Positions 8,686 through 16,755 of a DNA stretch of 64,000 bases are shown here, one piece after another. Numbering within the stretch: the first letter of the stretch is position 1; each line of letters opens with the position of its first letter. Position numbers and translations under genes: made by a program. The DNA is from Peptoniphilus grossensis ph5 (GTDB lineage: Bacteria; Bacillota; Clostridia; Tissierellales; Peptoniphilaceae), in contig NZ_HE978570.1 of NCBI RefSeq assembly GCF_000311825.1, forward strand, positions 26,853 through 90,852, read 5' to 3'. Under the pieces are notes generated by a model. That model worked only from the letters and a program-made list of their open reading frames with translations. It searched no databases and was not told where the DNA came from.

Positions 8686-9954
8686 TTATTCAAAAAATTC
8701 AAATTCGTAGCCGCCGATAAACACAGAGCATCCATCTTCTGCCCCAAGTTCTTCCAATTTTTCAACAACTTTATTTTTTCTAAGATTTTCTTGGAAATAT
8801 TTAAGTGAGTCGTAATCGTCAAAATTTGTGGAGCGAAGAAGTTTGTCGATATAAGGTCCTTCAACAAAGTATTCGCCATTATCTTTAAATACTCTTATGC
8901 CTTCTTCTCTTGTAACTTCTTCCACATGCTCTTCATCGTAGGTCTTGTAGTCACTATAATCTACTTCTTTTAGCTTATTATATGTTAGCTTCATTAATTT
9001 GTCCAAATTTTTTGTAGTTGCACAAGAACCTGCTATAATGTCGTATTTGTCGCCAAGTTCTTCTTCCAATTTTTTTAGATTTTCTTGGGCACCTGGCATA
9101 TCCATTTTGTTGGCAAAAATAATTTGCTTCTTTTCGCCTAACTTTTCATTGTATCTCACAAGTTCTTCGTTGATCTTATAAAAATCCTCAAGAGGGTCCC
9201 TGTATTCAGAGCCAGAAATGTCAAGGACATGGATTAAAATTCCAGTTCTCTCAACATGTTTTAAAAACTCGTCGCCAAGTCCAATTCCTTCAGATGCCCC
9301 TTCAATAAGACCAGGTATGTCTGCAATTACAAAGGATTCACCTTCATCAATCCTTACAACTCCAAGGTTTGGAGAAAGAGTAGTGAAGTGATAGTTTGCA
9401 ATCTTTGGAGTGGCAGATGTCACTATGGAAAGTAGGGTTGACTTGCCTACATTTGGAAAACCAACAAGTCCAACATCGGCGAGAAGTTTTAATTCTAAAA
9501 TTACTTCCCTTTCTTCCCCAACATTTCCTGCTTGGGCAAAGGCTGGGGCTTGTCTCGTTGATGTCTTAAATCTTGCATTGCCAAGACCGCCCTTGCCGCC
9601 CTTACATACAGTGACAGCCATATTATTTTCCTTTAAGTCGTAGATGACGCCCTTAGTATTTGCATCTCTAATTAAAGTTCCAACGGGAACTTTTAAGATT
9701 ATGTCCTCGCCATCTCTTCCAAATTTTAATTTGCTCATGCCGTTTTGTCCATTTTCGGCCTTGTATTCTCTTTTGTATCTAAAATCCATCAAGGTGTGAA
9801 GTCCAGAGTCCGTCATTACAATTACGCTTCCGCCTCTTCCACCGTCGCCTCCAGCAGGTCCACCAGCTGGTTCAAACTTTTCTCGTCTCCAAGCGACAGC
9901 GCCATCTCCACCTTTTCCGGCTTTTAATTTTATTTTTGCTATATCTATAAACAT
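8686..9954 (-). CDS. obgE: Obg family GTPase
   Basis: A 422-residue Obg/CgtA, an essential GTPase for 50S assembly and stress signalling. Three domains are seen: the glycine-rich Obg fold (about 1-157, with AGKGGDGAVAWRREKF), the GTPase domain (P-loop GFPNVGKST near 165, DIPGLIEGA, NKMD), and the C-terminal OCT domain (about 345-422). It is the first gene of a seven-gene operon. A TTGACA-18-TACAAT promoter lies just upstream, and the preceding rpmA terminator isolates it. Length is normal. Confidence 0.97.
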   Translation of the reverse strand: MFIDIAKIKLKAGKGGDGAVAWRREKFEPAGGPAGGDGGRGGSVIVMTDSGLHTLMDFRYKREYKAENGQNGMSKLKFGRDGEDIILKVPVGTLIRDANTKGVIYDLKENNMAVTVCKGGKGGLGNARFKTSTRQAPAFAQAGNVGEEREVILELKLLADVGLVGFPNVGKSTLLSIVTSATPKIANYHFTTLSPNLGVVRIDEGESFVIADIPGLIEGASEGIGLGDEFLKHVERTGILIHVLDISGSEYRDPLEDFYKINEELVRYNEKLGEKKQIIFANKMDMPGAQENLKKLEEELGDKYDIIAGSCATTKNLDKLMKLTYNKLKEVDYSDYKTYDEEHVEEVTREEGIRVFKDNGEYFVEGPYIDKLLRSTNFDDYDSLKYFQENLRKNKVVEKLEELGAEDGCSVFIGGYEFEFFE

Positions 9955-9999
9955 TTTAACCTCGCATTTTCTAAAATTATATCATAGAATTAACACTGA

Positions 10000-10029
10000 A
10001 TTGTAGTGAAAACTTGAACCTTGTGTCAA
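10000..10029 (-). promoter_or_regulatory. Promoter of the obgE operon
   Basis: TTGACA at 10024-10029, 18-base spacer, TACAAT at 10000-10005, minus strand. It lies between the rpmA terminator and obgE. A second, extended -10-like TATGATATAAT is nearer the gene. Confidence 0.65.
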
Positions 10030-10069
10030 ATATGTAAAATCTTGGTGAAATTTTAGATTTTACAAAGAA

Positions 10070-10097
10070 AAAAATAAAAGCAAGGTTTCCCTTGCTT
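10070..10097 (-). terminator. Terminator after rpmA
   Basis: Stem AAGCAAGG/CCTTGCTT (10078-10085 with 10090-10097), four-base loop, followed by a T-rich run on the minus strand. It ends the rplU-prp-rpmA operon. Confidence 0.85.
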
Positions 10098-10102
10098 CAT
10101 CT

Positions 10103-10402
10103 TTATGCTAATTCAACTTTTTCTTCTTCGTAAACATTGGCGAATTTCTTTCCGCCCTTGCCCTTAGTTGTGAATCTCACAATTCCATCAGCTGTAGCAA
10201 ATAAAGTGTCATCAGAACCCTTCATAACATTTTCGCCTGGATGGATTTTTGTTCCTCTTTGTCTAACTAAGATGTTGCCTGCTAGAACAAATTGACCGTC
10301 GCCTCTTTTAACTCCAAGTCTCTTTGAGTTTGAATCACGACCGTTCTTAGAAGAACCTGCTCCCTTTTTTGAAGAAAAAAGCAATAAATCAAATTTAATC
10401 AT
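10103..10402 (-). CDS. rpmA: Ribosomal protein L27 with cleavable N-terminal extension
   Basis: A 99-residue bL27. After nine residues (MIKFDLLLF) comes [15 protein letters not shown], the true mature start. Firmicute L27 is made with such an extension and must be cut after the phenylalanine by Prp before its N-terminus can reach the peptidyl-transferase centre. The prp gene is one base upstream. The [12 protein letters not shown] and [11 protein letters not shown]-like segments are standard (here [12 protein letters not shown]). Identification is certain; cleavage is inferred from the motif. Confidence 0.98.
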   Translation of the reverse strand: MIKFDLLLFSSKKGAGSSKNGRDSNSKRLGVKRGDGQFVLAGNILVRQRGTKIHPGENVMKGSDDTLFATADGIVRFTTKGKGGKKFANVYEEEKVELA

Positions 10403-10403
10403 T

Positions 10404-10733
10404 TTACACCTCCACGATCTTTAGTGTCAAATATTCTGGGTAAGCTTCATCGATAAGCTCAATTCCCATTATCATAAATTCAAAACAAGTTTGAATATCT
10501 TTTCTTTTAAAAATATCACTATTTAAAATTTCTATTTTCAATAATCCGTCGCCCTGCCTGTCTTTAATTTCACTTTCACAAACTCCAAATTTATTTATCA
10601 GTGTAAAATAAAGAGTTTGAGTGAGAGTAGAAATGCTGGAGCAGACAATTTTATCAAATTCGCCCTCTGCATGACCACAAGACTTAAATCCACAGTAATA
10701 ATCGCCCTTTTTGTAAAGGTCAATACTAGTCAT
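10404..10733 (-). CDS. prp: Prp cysteine protease for L27
   Basis: A 109-residue Prp (YsxB) family protease that removes the N-terminal extension of ribosomal protein L27. The catalytic histidine is in CGHAEGE (about 19-25) and the catalytic cysteine is in DKIVCSSIS (about 27-35). Placement between rplU and rpmA is the conserved arrangement. Its start overlaps the stop of rplU. The L27 in this operon carries the matching cleavage motif. Confidence 0.95.
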   Translation of the reverse strand: MTSIDLYKKGDYYCGFKSCGHAEGEFDKIVCSSISTLTQTLYFTLINKFGVCESEIKDRQGDGLLKIEILNSDIFKRKDIQTCFEFMIMGIELIDEAYPEYLTLKIVEV

Positions 10734-11038
10734 TAGTTAATACCTGAAATTTCAACTAAAGTGTATGGTTGACGGTGTCCGTTTTTCTTTCTTTCGTTTT
10801 TCTTAGATTTGTATTTGTAAACAACAACTTTTTTGTTCTTACCTTGTGCCAATACCTTAGCTTCTACTTTTGCACCATCAACAAATGGAGCACCAACTTT
10901 AGGTTCATCACCTGAAACAAAAAGAACTTTGTCAAAAGTTACCTTGTCGCCTTCTTTAACATCTAATTTTTCAACTTTAATTTTGTCACCAGCTTCAACA
11001 ACATATTGTTTTCCGCCTGTTTCAATAATTGCGTACAT
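10733..11038 (-). CDS. rplU: Ribosomal protein L21
   Basis: A 101-residue bL21, first gene of rplU-prp-rpmA. The start [19 protein letters not shown] and the C-terminal [14 protein letters not shown] are characteristic. A strong GGAGGTG ribosome binding site precedes the ATG. A structured leader with its own promoter lies upstream. Length is normal. Confidence 0.98.
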   Translation of the reverse strand: MYAIIETGGKQYVVEAGDKIKVEKLDVKEGDKVTFDKVLFVSGDEPKVGAPFVDGAKVEAKVLAQGKNKKVVVYKYKSKKNERKKNGHRQPYTLVEISGIN

Positions 11039-11040
11039 TG

Positions 11041-11118
11041 TAGCACCTCCTCATTACAAGACTCGCCATTATAGGCACCTAAGTTTAAAACCTATTCTGT
11101 GCGGTTACATCAATGTAT
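11041..11118 (-). promoter_or_regulatory. L21 leader-type 5' untranslated region
   Basis: About 75 bases between the predicted transcription start (near 11110) and the rplU ribosome binding site. It begins with an ACCGCA-containing segment and can fold. Position and size fit the L21 leader family of Firmicutes (autogenous control). I could not compute a covariance match, so the call is positional. Confidence 0.5.
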
Positions 11119-11145
11119 TTTATCACAAGGACTTGGCTTTGTAAA
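11117..11145 (-). promoter_or_regulatory. Promoter of rplU-prp-rpmA
   Basis: TTTACA at 11140-11145, 17-base spacer, TAAAAT at 11117-11122 on the minus strand. Confidence 0.65.
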
Positions 11146-11177
11146 GAAATTATTTGCTATTTTTAGACAAATCCTCA

Positions 11178-11206
11178 TAAAAAAATAAGCAGGCTTTCAC
11201 CTGCTT
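11178..11206 (-). terminator. Terminator after thrS
   Basis: Stem TAAGCAGG/CCTGCTTA (11185-11192 with 11199-11206), six-base loop, followed by six T on the minus strand. Confidence 0.85.
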
Positions 11207-11252
11207 AGATTTTATCTTTATTTAATAAGATTTTCAACTGAAATTTTTAAAA

Positions 11253-13166
11253 TTAGTCAGTTATTGTCTTGTTTTTGATTTCTTCTTTTAGTGATGCGAT
11301 AAATTCATCTACATCAACGCCATCAATTTCTTCGCCATTTCTCTTTCTAACAGAAAGTTTGCCAGAAGTTTCTTCTTTTTCACCAATTACTAGCATGTAG
11401 TTAATCTTCTTAACTTGTGCTTCTCTAATCTTGTAGCCAACTTTTTCTGTACGACCATCAAGGTGAACTCTAAGTCCTTCAGCGTGAAGTTTATCTGCAA
11501 TTTTTTCTGCAAAGTCTTTGAATTTGTCAGATACAGGGATAACTTCAACTTGTACTGGAGATAACCATAGTGGGAATTTTCCTGCAAAGTGTTCGATTAG
11601 GATACCCATAAATCTTTCAACTGAACCAAGTAGGGCTCTGTGAAGCATAACTGGTCTCTTTCTTTCTCCATCTTCATCAACATAAGTTAAGTCAAAGTTT
11701 TCTGGAAGTTGGAAGTCAAGTTGGATTGTACCACATTGCCAAGTTCTTCCAATGGCATCTTCTAGGTGGAAGTCAATCTTAGGACCATAGAAAGCTCCGT
11801 CGCCTTCGTTAATTGTGTATGGAAGTTTCTTTTCTTCTAGGGCTTCCTTAAGTGATTTTTCAGCCAAGTTCCATGATTCAATGTCGCCCATGAAGTCATC
11901 TGGTCTTGTTGAAAGTTCAATTGTATATTTAAAGCCGAAAGTGCTGTATAGGTAATCAGCAAGGTCAATCATCTTAAATACTTCGTCTTTAACTTGTGAG
12001 AATAAGCAGTAAACGTGGGCATCATCTTGAGTAAATGTTCTTACTCTAAATAGTCCGTGTAGGGCTCCAGAAAGTTCGTGTCTGTGAACAATTCCGTATT
12101 CAGCAAGTCTAATTGGAAGGTCTCTGTAAGAGTGATTGTTTGAATTGTAAACTAAAATTGAGCCTGGGCAGTTCATTGGTTTTACTGCATAATCTCCGTC
12201 ATCAATTTTTGTAAAATACATATTGTCCTTGTAGTGATCCCAGTGTCCTGATCTGTGCCACAAAGCTTCGTTTAAGATAATTGGAGTTAGGATTTCTCCG
12301 TAACCATTTTCGTTTAGAACTCCTCTCCACCATTCAAGTAGAGTGTTTCTCAAAATCATTCCATTTGGATGGAAGAATGGGAAGCCAGGTCCTTCTTCGT
12401 GCATGCTAAAGAGGTCAAGTTCTTTTCCAAGTTTTCTGTGGTCTCTCTTTTCAGCTTCTTCGCGTCTTTCAATATATTCATCTAATTGTTTTTGTTTTTC
12501 AAAGGCAATACCATAGATTCTTTGTAGCATTTTGTTATTAGAATCGCCTCTCCAATAAGCACCAGCTATGGAAAGAAGTTTTATTGCCTTAACTTTTTTA
12601 GTTGATAGAAGATGAGGTCCCTTGCAAAGGTCAGTGAAGTCACCAATCTTATACATAGTGATTTTTTCATCTTCTGGAAGGTCTTCAATTAGTTCAACCT
12701 TATATTCTTGATTTTGTTCCTTGAAGTATTTAAGTGCTTCTTCTCTTGAAACTTCAATTTTTTCTACTGGAAGATCTTTTTTAGCAAGTTCCTTCATCTT
12801 GTCTTCAATTGCCTTTAGGTCTTCATCTACAAATCTGTGTTCAAGGTCTAGGTCATAGTAGAAGCCTGTTTCAGTTGCAGGTCCAATGGCAAATTTTGCT
12901 TCTGGATAAAGTTCCTTAATTGCATAAGCCATTAAGTGAGATGCAGTGTGCCATAAAATTTTCTTTCCTTCAATGTCATCGAATTTTACAACTTTGAAGT
13001 GAGCATCTTCATAAACTTCATCGTCAAGTCCTAAAATTTCTCCATTGACAACAGCTCCAAGGGAATCTCTAAGAAGTCCTTGGGAGATGTCTCCAGTAAT
13101 TTTACTTACCTTTACGCCACTTTCATATTCCTTTTGTGATCCGTCTGGGTATTTAATTATCATCAT
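11253..13166 (-). CDS. thrS: Threonyl-tRNA synthetase
   Basis: A 637-residue class II synthetase that charges tRNA-Thr. Domains in order: TGS (about 1-62), editing domain with HTASHLMAYA and a later CKGPH zinc/editing motif, class II catalytic core (RNTLLEWWRG, MNCPGS, RTFTQDDAH, LHRALLGSVERF) and anticodon-binding domain (about 535-637). Full length. The start follows AGGAGG. A T-box riboswitch precedes the gene, so expression should rise when uncharged tRNA-Thr builds up. Confidence 0.98.
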   Translation of the reverse strand: MMIIKYPDGSQKEYESGVKVSKITGDISQGLLRDSLGAVVNGEILGLDDEVYEDAHFKVVKFDDIEGKKILWHTASHLMAYAIKELYPEAKFAIGPATETGFYYDLDLEHRFVDEDLKAIEDKMKELAKKDLPVEKIEVSREEALKYFKEQNQEYKVELIEDLPEDEKITMYKIGDFTDLCKGPHLLSTKKVKAIKLLSIAGAYWRGDSNNKMLQRIYGIAFEKQKQLDEYIERREEAEKRDHRKLGKELDLFSMHEEGPGFPFFHPNGMILRNTLLEWWRGVLNENGYGEILTPIILNEALWHRSGHWDHYKDNMYFTKIDDGDYAVKPMNCPGSILVYNSNNHSYRDLPIRLAEYGIVHRHELSGALHGLFRVRTFTQDDAHVYCLFSQVKDEVFKMIDLADYLYSTFGFKYTIELSTRPDDFMGDIESWNLAEKSLKEALEEKKLPYTINEGDGAFYGPKIDFHLEDAIGRTWQCGTIQLDFQLPENFDLTYVDEDGERKRPVMLHRALLGSVERFMGILIEHFAGKFPLWLSPVQVEVIPVSDKFKDFAEKIADKLHAEGLRVHLDGRTEKVGYKIREAQVKKINYMLVIGEKEETSGKLSVRKRNGEEIDGVDVDEFIASLKEEIKNKTITD

Positions 13167-13192
13167 ATCCTCCTAAAATTAAAAAATAAAAT

Positions 13193-13392
13193 AAAAAAAG
13201 TCATCATCCCAAAGGACGATGACCGTGGTTCCACCTTAATTAAACTCAAGGGATTTAACGCATCCATACGCCATAGTTTGCTATGGGGCTCCAAGTTAGT
13301 TTTCAAAAATATAAAATTGGAAACTTGCACCAGCCGTTTCCTCTCTAAGAATTTTATATAATTTACTCTTCTTATCAAAGCCATTTTTAAAA
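13193..13392 (-). promoter_or_regulatory. T-box riboswitch of thrS (threonine)
   Basis: The minus-strand T-box sequence AAGGTGGAACCACG is at 13225-13238. It is followed by a terminator stem (13200-13210 with 13214-13223) and a T run. Stem I carries the usual GGTGCAAG distal loop, and an ACT (Thr) triplet at 13298-13300 lies in the probable specifier loop. The variable T-box base is A, which pairs with a U discriminator as in Gram-positive tRNA-Thr. A TATAAT at 13398-13403 gives a start near 13391. Confidence 0.92.
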
Positions 13393-13532
13393 TTGCTATT
13401 ATAATATCACTTTTTTTTTATTTTTCAAGTATCATTTTTTTATCATTGATATTAAATATATCTACTGATATAATTTTATTATAATGATCTATTAATAAAT
13501 TATTAGGATATTGAATGAGAAAGGAGAACTTT

Positions 13533-14090
13533 ATGAAAAGGAAAATTTTTAATTGTTTGATGATCTTTATTCTTGTGATTTCTATTTTTATACCAGTATC
13601 TGCAAGTACAGAAATTTTAGAAAAAAATGATGCTTTTGAAGAAATTATAATTATTCCTATTGAAAATTACTCAAATGATGAGAATTTCGAAGTCGAATTA
13701 GGAAGTATATCAGATTCTAATAACAATGAACTTTATAGAAGCAAAGTTGGAGCAACAAAATTAAGTGCATCAGTTTATCGAAGTGGAAAAACTAATGAAT
13801 GCGAAATATACTTACGTTGGAGTGGCATAGATTCTTATAATGCTTGGAGGTTTTCACGTATTGATGTTGAAAATGGCAGTTTTATGAATTATAAAAATTT
13901 TGGACCAATTTCTGGTCGTACTGTTCACCCAGATGTTACAAATATGGGTTTTGTAAAATTAGCAGATGTGAATATACCATATAGCCAAAAAAATGTGATT
14001 TTAAGGTTTTCAAATTTAATGGGTTATAATATGACTAAAGGCTATTGGTTGTCCGCAGATCTTCACCCTGGTCTTGTTGGCATAAAATAA
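13533..14090 (+). CDS. Small secreted protein of unknown function
   Basis: 185 residues from the ATG at 13533, chosen because AAGGAGAA ends five bases before it. An earlier in-frame ATG at 13515 has no such site. Residues 1-24 are a classic signal peptide (KRK, hydrophobic core, VSA-S cleavage). The mature part is acidic, then strand-rich and aromatic (EIYLRWSG, NAWRFSRIDV, KGYWLSADLHPG), suggesting a small beta-sandwich. It is first of two plus-strand genes within an otherwise minus-strand housekeeping region, ended by a shared terminator. No family recognised. Confidence 0.8.
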   Translation: MKRKIFNCLMIFILVISIFIPVSASTEILEKNDAFEEIIIIPIENYSNDENFEVELGSISDSNNNELYRSKVGATKLSASVYRSGKTNECEIYLRWSGIDSYNAWRFSRIDVENGSFMNYKNFGPISGRTVHPDVTNMGFVKLADVNIPYSQKNVILRFSNLMGYNMTKGYWLSADLHPGLVGIK

Positions 14091-14115
14091 TCATTTGAGG
14101 AGATTTAAAAGTAAA

Positions 14116-14619
14116 ATGAACTATGAAACCCAAATTAAAATGTTCAAGCACTTAATTCCTATTGGCGAGAGAGATTCAAAAGAGCTTATAAGTTATCTCA
14201 AAAATAAATTTGACCTTGTTGAACTTAATTTTTCAGAATTACCTCCTTACAAGAAGTATATGCTTAGTGAAAATGCAAAGTATTTCGTTGGAAATATTAA
14301 GTTAAATGTTGAGATAAAAGATATGTCCTTTCGTCTCTTTAAAATTATAGAAAATGAAAAAAGTGTAGAATATGTAGATCCACATGAAGCTGAACATGGT
14401 AATTTTCTTTTTTTTATAATTGAAGAAAAGACTAAATATATGTGTTCAAACAGTGGTAAACTTCTAATAGAGATGAAATATGTTTCTGGTGTTTCTAAGG
14501 AATCTTACTTTGAAGAAGATGATGTATTTAAAGATTTGCTTTCTAAGTTAATGTTTGATTATATCGATTTCAATAAGTTTTTATATAAAAAAATTCTTCA
14601 CAAAAAAATAAATAGATAG
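14116..14619 (+). CDS. Unknown cytoplasmic protein downstream of a secreted protein
   Basis: 167 residues from ATG 14116, with GAGGAG at 14097-14102 as a somewhat distant ribosome binding site. A TTG at 14095 is in frame but overlaps that site. There is no signal peptide or membrane segment. The protein is mixed alpha/beta, lysine- and glutamate-rich, with a central VEYVDPHEAEHGNFLFFI segment and a basic C-terminus. It follows the secreted-protein gene by 25 bases and shares its terminator, so the two are probably one transcript. I recognise no family. An immunity, chaperone or regulatory role is possible but unsupported. Confidence 0.7.
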   Translation: MNYETQIKMFKHLIPIGERDSKELISYLKNKFDLVELNFSELPPYKKYMLSENAKYFVGNIKLNVEIKDMSFRLFKIIENEKSVEYVDPHEAEHGNFLFFIIEEKTKYMCSNSGKLLIEMKYVSGVSKESYFEEDDVFKDLLSKLMFDYIDFNKFLYKKILHKKINR

Positions 14620-14660
14620 TATATGTTTATAAATATCCTAATAATTATATTATAAATAAA

Positions 14661-14702
14661 AGATGGTATGTAGAAGGGAATTAACACTTCTACATACCAT
14701 CT
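14661..14702 (+). terminator. Strong bidirectional terminator
   Basis: Perfect 16-base-pair stem (14661-14676 with 14687-14702), ten-base loop, with T-rich sequence on both sides. It serves the plus-strand pair at 13.5-14.6 kb and the minus-strand gene ending at 14730. Confidence 0.9.
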
Positions 14703-14729
14703 TTTATATTTTCCATTTTTACAAAAGTT

Positions 14730-15416
14730 TTAAATAAAATAAATAGAACCAAAATCTTCTATTGTTTCATCTGATAAAATTTCAATTTCATAATTATATT
14801 TTTTTATTATTTTTAAAATTTCTTCATAGGATGAGTGATGAGAAAAATCTCCTGTGAAGAATATTTTTTTGTCCAAGACTCCACTTGCCCCACCGATGAA
14901 ACCATAGTTAAAGTTTTGAAGCCTAATCTCCCCATGCTTTATTTTATAAATTGGTATAAAATCCCTTAGGCTTTCATAAATTCCTCCGTCACTTGTAATG
15001 ATAAAGTCCTCTGTCACAAGCGAGGAGCACTTGCCATAGCCCTGCTTAATGTCTATCAATTCATAGGCAGAATTTTTATAATAATCCAAGAGAACTTGAT
15101 CTGTGAATTTTAAGTTGTGGATGAAATAATTTTTAAAAGTGAAGGCATTTAGGGGCACATCTTTTGGATACTTTTTTGACAAACTTGAATGTGATGGAAG
15201 AATCTTTTTGTCTGGTAAAATTTTTTTGTAGTATTCTAAATTTTCCCTATCGACAACAAGTTCTCCACTTGGAAGTGGGTGGACTAATATATCTGTGTGA
15301 GTGTCAAGCCCCCTTAAAAGGTTTTTGTTGGCACGAGTCCTCACTACTTCTCCATAAGCTTTTAATTTTTCGGCAGAGTCTTCTGGAAAGTTTTCTGCCA
15401 CAATTATATATTTCAT
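14730..15416 (-). CDS. GME-fold (arginine deiminase-like) protein, DUF6873-like
   Basis: 228 residues, cytoplasmic. The sequence resembles clostridial proteins called DUF6873, with a guanidino-group-modifying-enzyme fold. The C-terminal half has the repeating pattern of that fold: CSSLVTEDFIITSDGGI (about 130-146) and FIGGASGVLDKKIFFTGD (about 173-190). No catalytic Cys-His-Glu set can be assigned with confidence, so enzymatic activity is unknown. Its ATG overlaps the end of the SpoU-type methyltransferase gene upstream, so the two are co-translated. The family call is from memory of sequence pattern only. Confidence 0.6.
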   Translation of the reverse strand: MKYIIVAENFPEDSAEKLKAYGEVVRTRANKNLLRGLDTHTDILVHPLPSGELVVDRENLEYYKKILPDKKILPSHSSLSKKYPKDVPLNAFTFKNYFIHNLKFTDQVLLDYYKNSAYELIDIKQGYGKCSSLVTEDFIITSDGGIYESLRDFIPIYKIKHGEIRLQNFNYGFIGGASGVLDKKIFFTGDFSHHSSYEEILKIIKKYNYEIEILSDETIEDFGSIYFI

Positions 15417-16159
15417 TTCATCATCTCGTAAATTATTATTGATGCCGCAACATTTGCATTTAAGGAGTCAACATTCTCTGAGATTGGAATGTTTAAAAAA
15501 CCCTTGGCATGGGACATTAAAAAGTCGGATACTCCCTTTGCCTCGTTGCCAATTACAACAATGTCCTTGTCCTTAAATTTATAGTCCCTTGTGGATCTTG
15601 AGTTGTTAAGTGAAGTTGCAATAATATTAAAATCTAAATTCACCAAATCTTCCCGGCTCATAAAATAAATTGGGACCCTAAAAATCGATGACATGGAGGA
15701 CCTAACTGTCTTTGGATTGTATAAATCGCAGGAGTTTGGCGAAATAATTAGTCCATCAAGGCCAAAGGCATCAGCAGATCTTATCATTCCTCCAAGATTT
15801 CCCGGCTCTCTTATGTCATCTAAGTACAAAAATTTTCCAGACTCTTCATGAAACTCTCTGTGGACCTCACTGTAATAGGCGATTATGCCAGGTGAAGTCA
15901 CTGCATCGCAAAGATTTTTGAAAATATTGTCTGAAAAAATAAATAAGTCTTCTTCCTTCACTCTTTTTCTTATGTCAGGAAATTTATTTTCCTTAAAGGA
16001 AGACTCGTTAATGGCAATATATTTGGGTCTAAAGTCCCTTGCCTCTTCCATTACCACAGGCTTTTCCACCATAAAAAGTCCATGCTCTTGCCTGTATTTT
16101 TTTTCCTTTAAACTCTTTAAAAATTTATAGGTCTCATTGTTTTTACTTGTGATTATCAT
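15413..16159 (-). CDS. TrmH/SpoU family RNA 2'-O-methyltransferase
   Basis: 248 residues. An N-terminal substrate-binding domain (about 1-95) precedes the SPOUT knot domain. SPOUT motif 1 is the DIREPGNLGGMIRSADAFG segment (about 114-132). Motif 2 is IVVIGNEAKGVSDF (about 195-208). Motif 3 is LNIPISENVDSLNANVAASI (about 222-241). The enzyme methylates a ribose 2'-OH of rRNA or tRNA with S-adenosylmethionine; the target base cannot be told. It lies in a two-gene unit with the GME-fold gene. Confidence 0.93.
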   Translation of the reverse strand: MIITSKNNETYKFLKSLKEKKYRQEHGLFMVEKPVVMEEARDFRPKYIAINESSFKENKFPDIRKRVKEEDLFIFSDNIFKNLCDAVTSPGIIAYYSEVHREFHEESGKFLYLDDIREPGNLGGMIRSADAFGLDGLIISPNSCDLYNPKTVRSSMSSIFRVPIYFMSREDLVNLDFNIIATSLNNSRSTRDYKFKDKDIVVIGNEAKGVSDFLMSHAKGFLNIPISENVDSLNANVAASIIIYEMMK

Positions 16160-16175
16160 TTTGCTCCTCGCCTTA

Positions 16176-16197
16176 AAGAAAAAAGCCCCGCAGGGCT
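16176..16197 (-). terminator. Terminator after the DUF4342 gene
   Basis: Stem AGCCC/GGGCT (16184-16188 with 16193-16197) with a four-base loop, followed by TTTTCTTT on the minus strand. Confidence 0.75.
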
Positions 16198-16205
16198 CTT
16201 CAATT

Positions 16206-16706
16206 TTATTTGAATTTACTTTTATCTTTTAAATATTCTTTGACATCAATGACTTCGCCATTTTCCATAATTATTTTAAAGGAGTAGTCATAAACATAGG
16301 CTGCAGAAAGTCCAATAAGTGATGCAGGAAGCGCCAAAATCATTCCAATAGCAGATGTAGTTAGGGAAAGAGATAAAACTGTTTCATTGTCTTTTTCAAC
16401 AAGTAGTCTGCTTGCGTTGCCCTTTCTCCAAATTTCCTTTATTGCATCAACAATTTCGTCAAGATAATTTATAACTTCGTCAACATATTCTCTGCCAGTT
16501 TTTCCTTGGCGACTTTCGTAGGATTCTTTTTCCTCTTCGCTTTCGAAAACCTTTGAAGCCTCAGCTGCCTCTTCGTATCTTCCTTCATTGATAAATTTTA
16601 TAGCGTCATCAACATCGCCATCGCTATCAAGTAGTGCCTTTCTGACAATTTCATAGGATGCTCCAGTAGTATTAATAACATAGTCAATTTTTGTCATATT
16701 AATCAT
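16206..16706 (-). CDS. UBA-like and DUF4342 domain protein
   Basis: 166 residues. The N-terminus (about 4-42) is a UBA/TS-N-like three-helix segment: IDYVINTTGASYEIVRKAL then DGDVDDAIKFI. The C-terminal half matches the DUF4342 pattern: RLLVEKDNETVLSLSLTTSA, then a hydrophobic hairpin (about 120-145), then a short basic/acidic tail. The hydrophobic stretch could insert into a membrane. Function unknown. Two nearby ATGs are possible; the first (16706) is used because AGGTGA is four bases upstream. It precedes a terminator, and the upstream lipoprotein gene is 49 bases away. Confidence 0.82.
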   Translation of the reverse strand: MINMTKIDYVINTTGASYEIVRKALLDSDGDVDDAIKFINEGRYEEAAEASKVFESEEEKESYESRQGKTGREYVDEVINYLDEIVDAIKEIWRKGNASRLLVEKDNETVLSLSLTTSAIGMILALPASLIGLSAAYVYDYSFKIIMENGEVIDVKEYLKDKSKFK

Positions 16707-16755
16707 AATATCACCTCTTGTTAATATTTACCCAAGAAAAATATTTTAAAAATTA

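Noticed and set aside
13163-13384. A 73-codon minus-strand frame upstream of thrS
   Set aside because: It is entirely inside the T-box riboswitch and its terminator.
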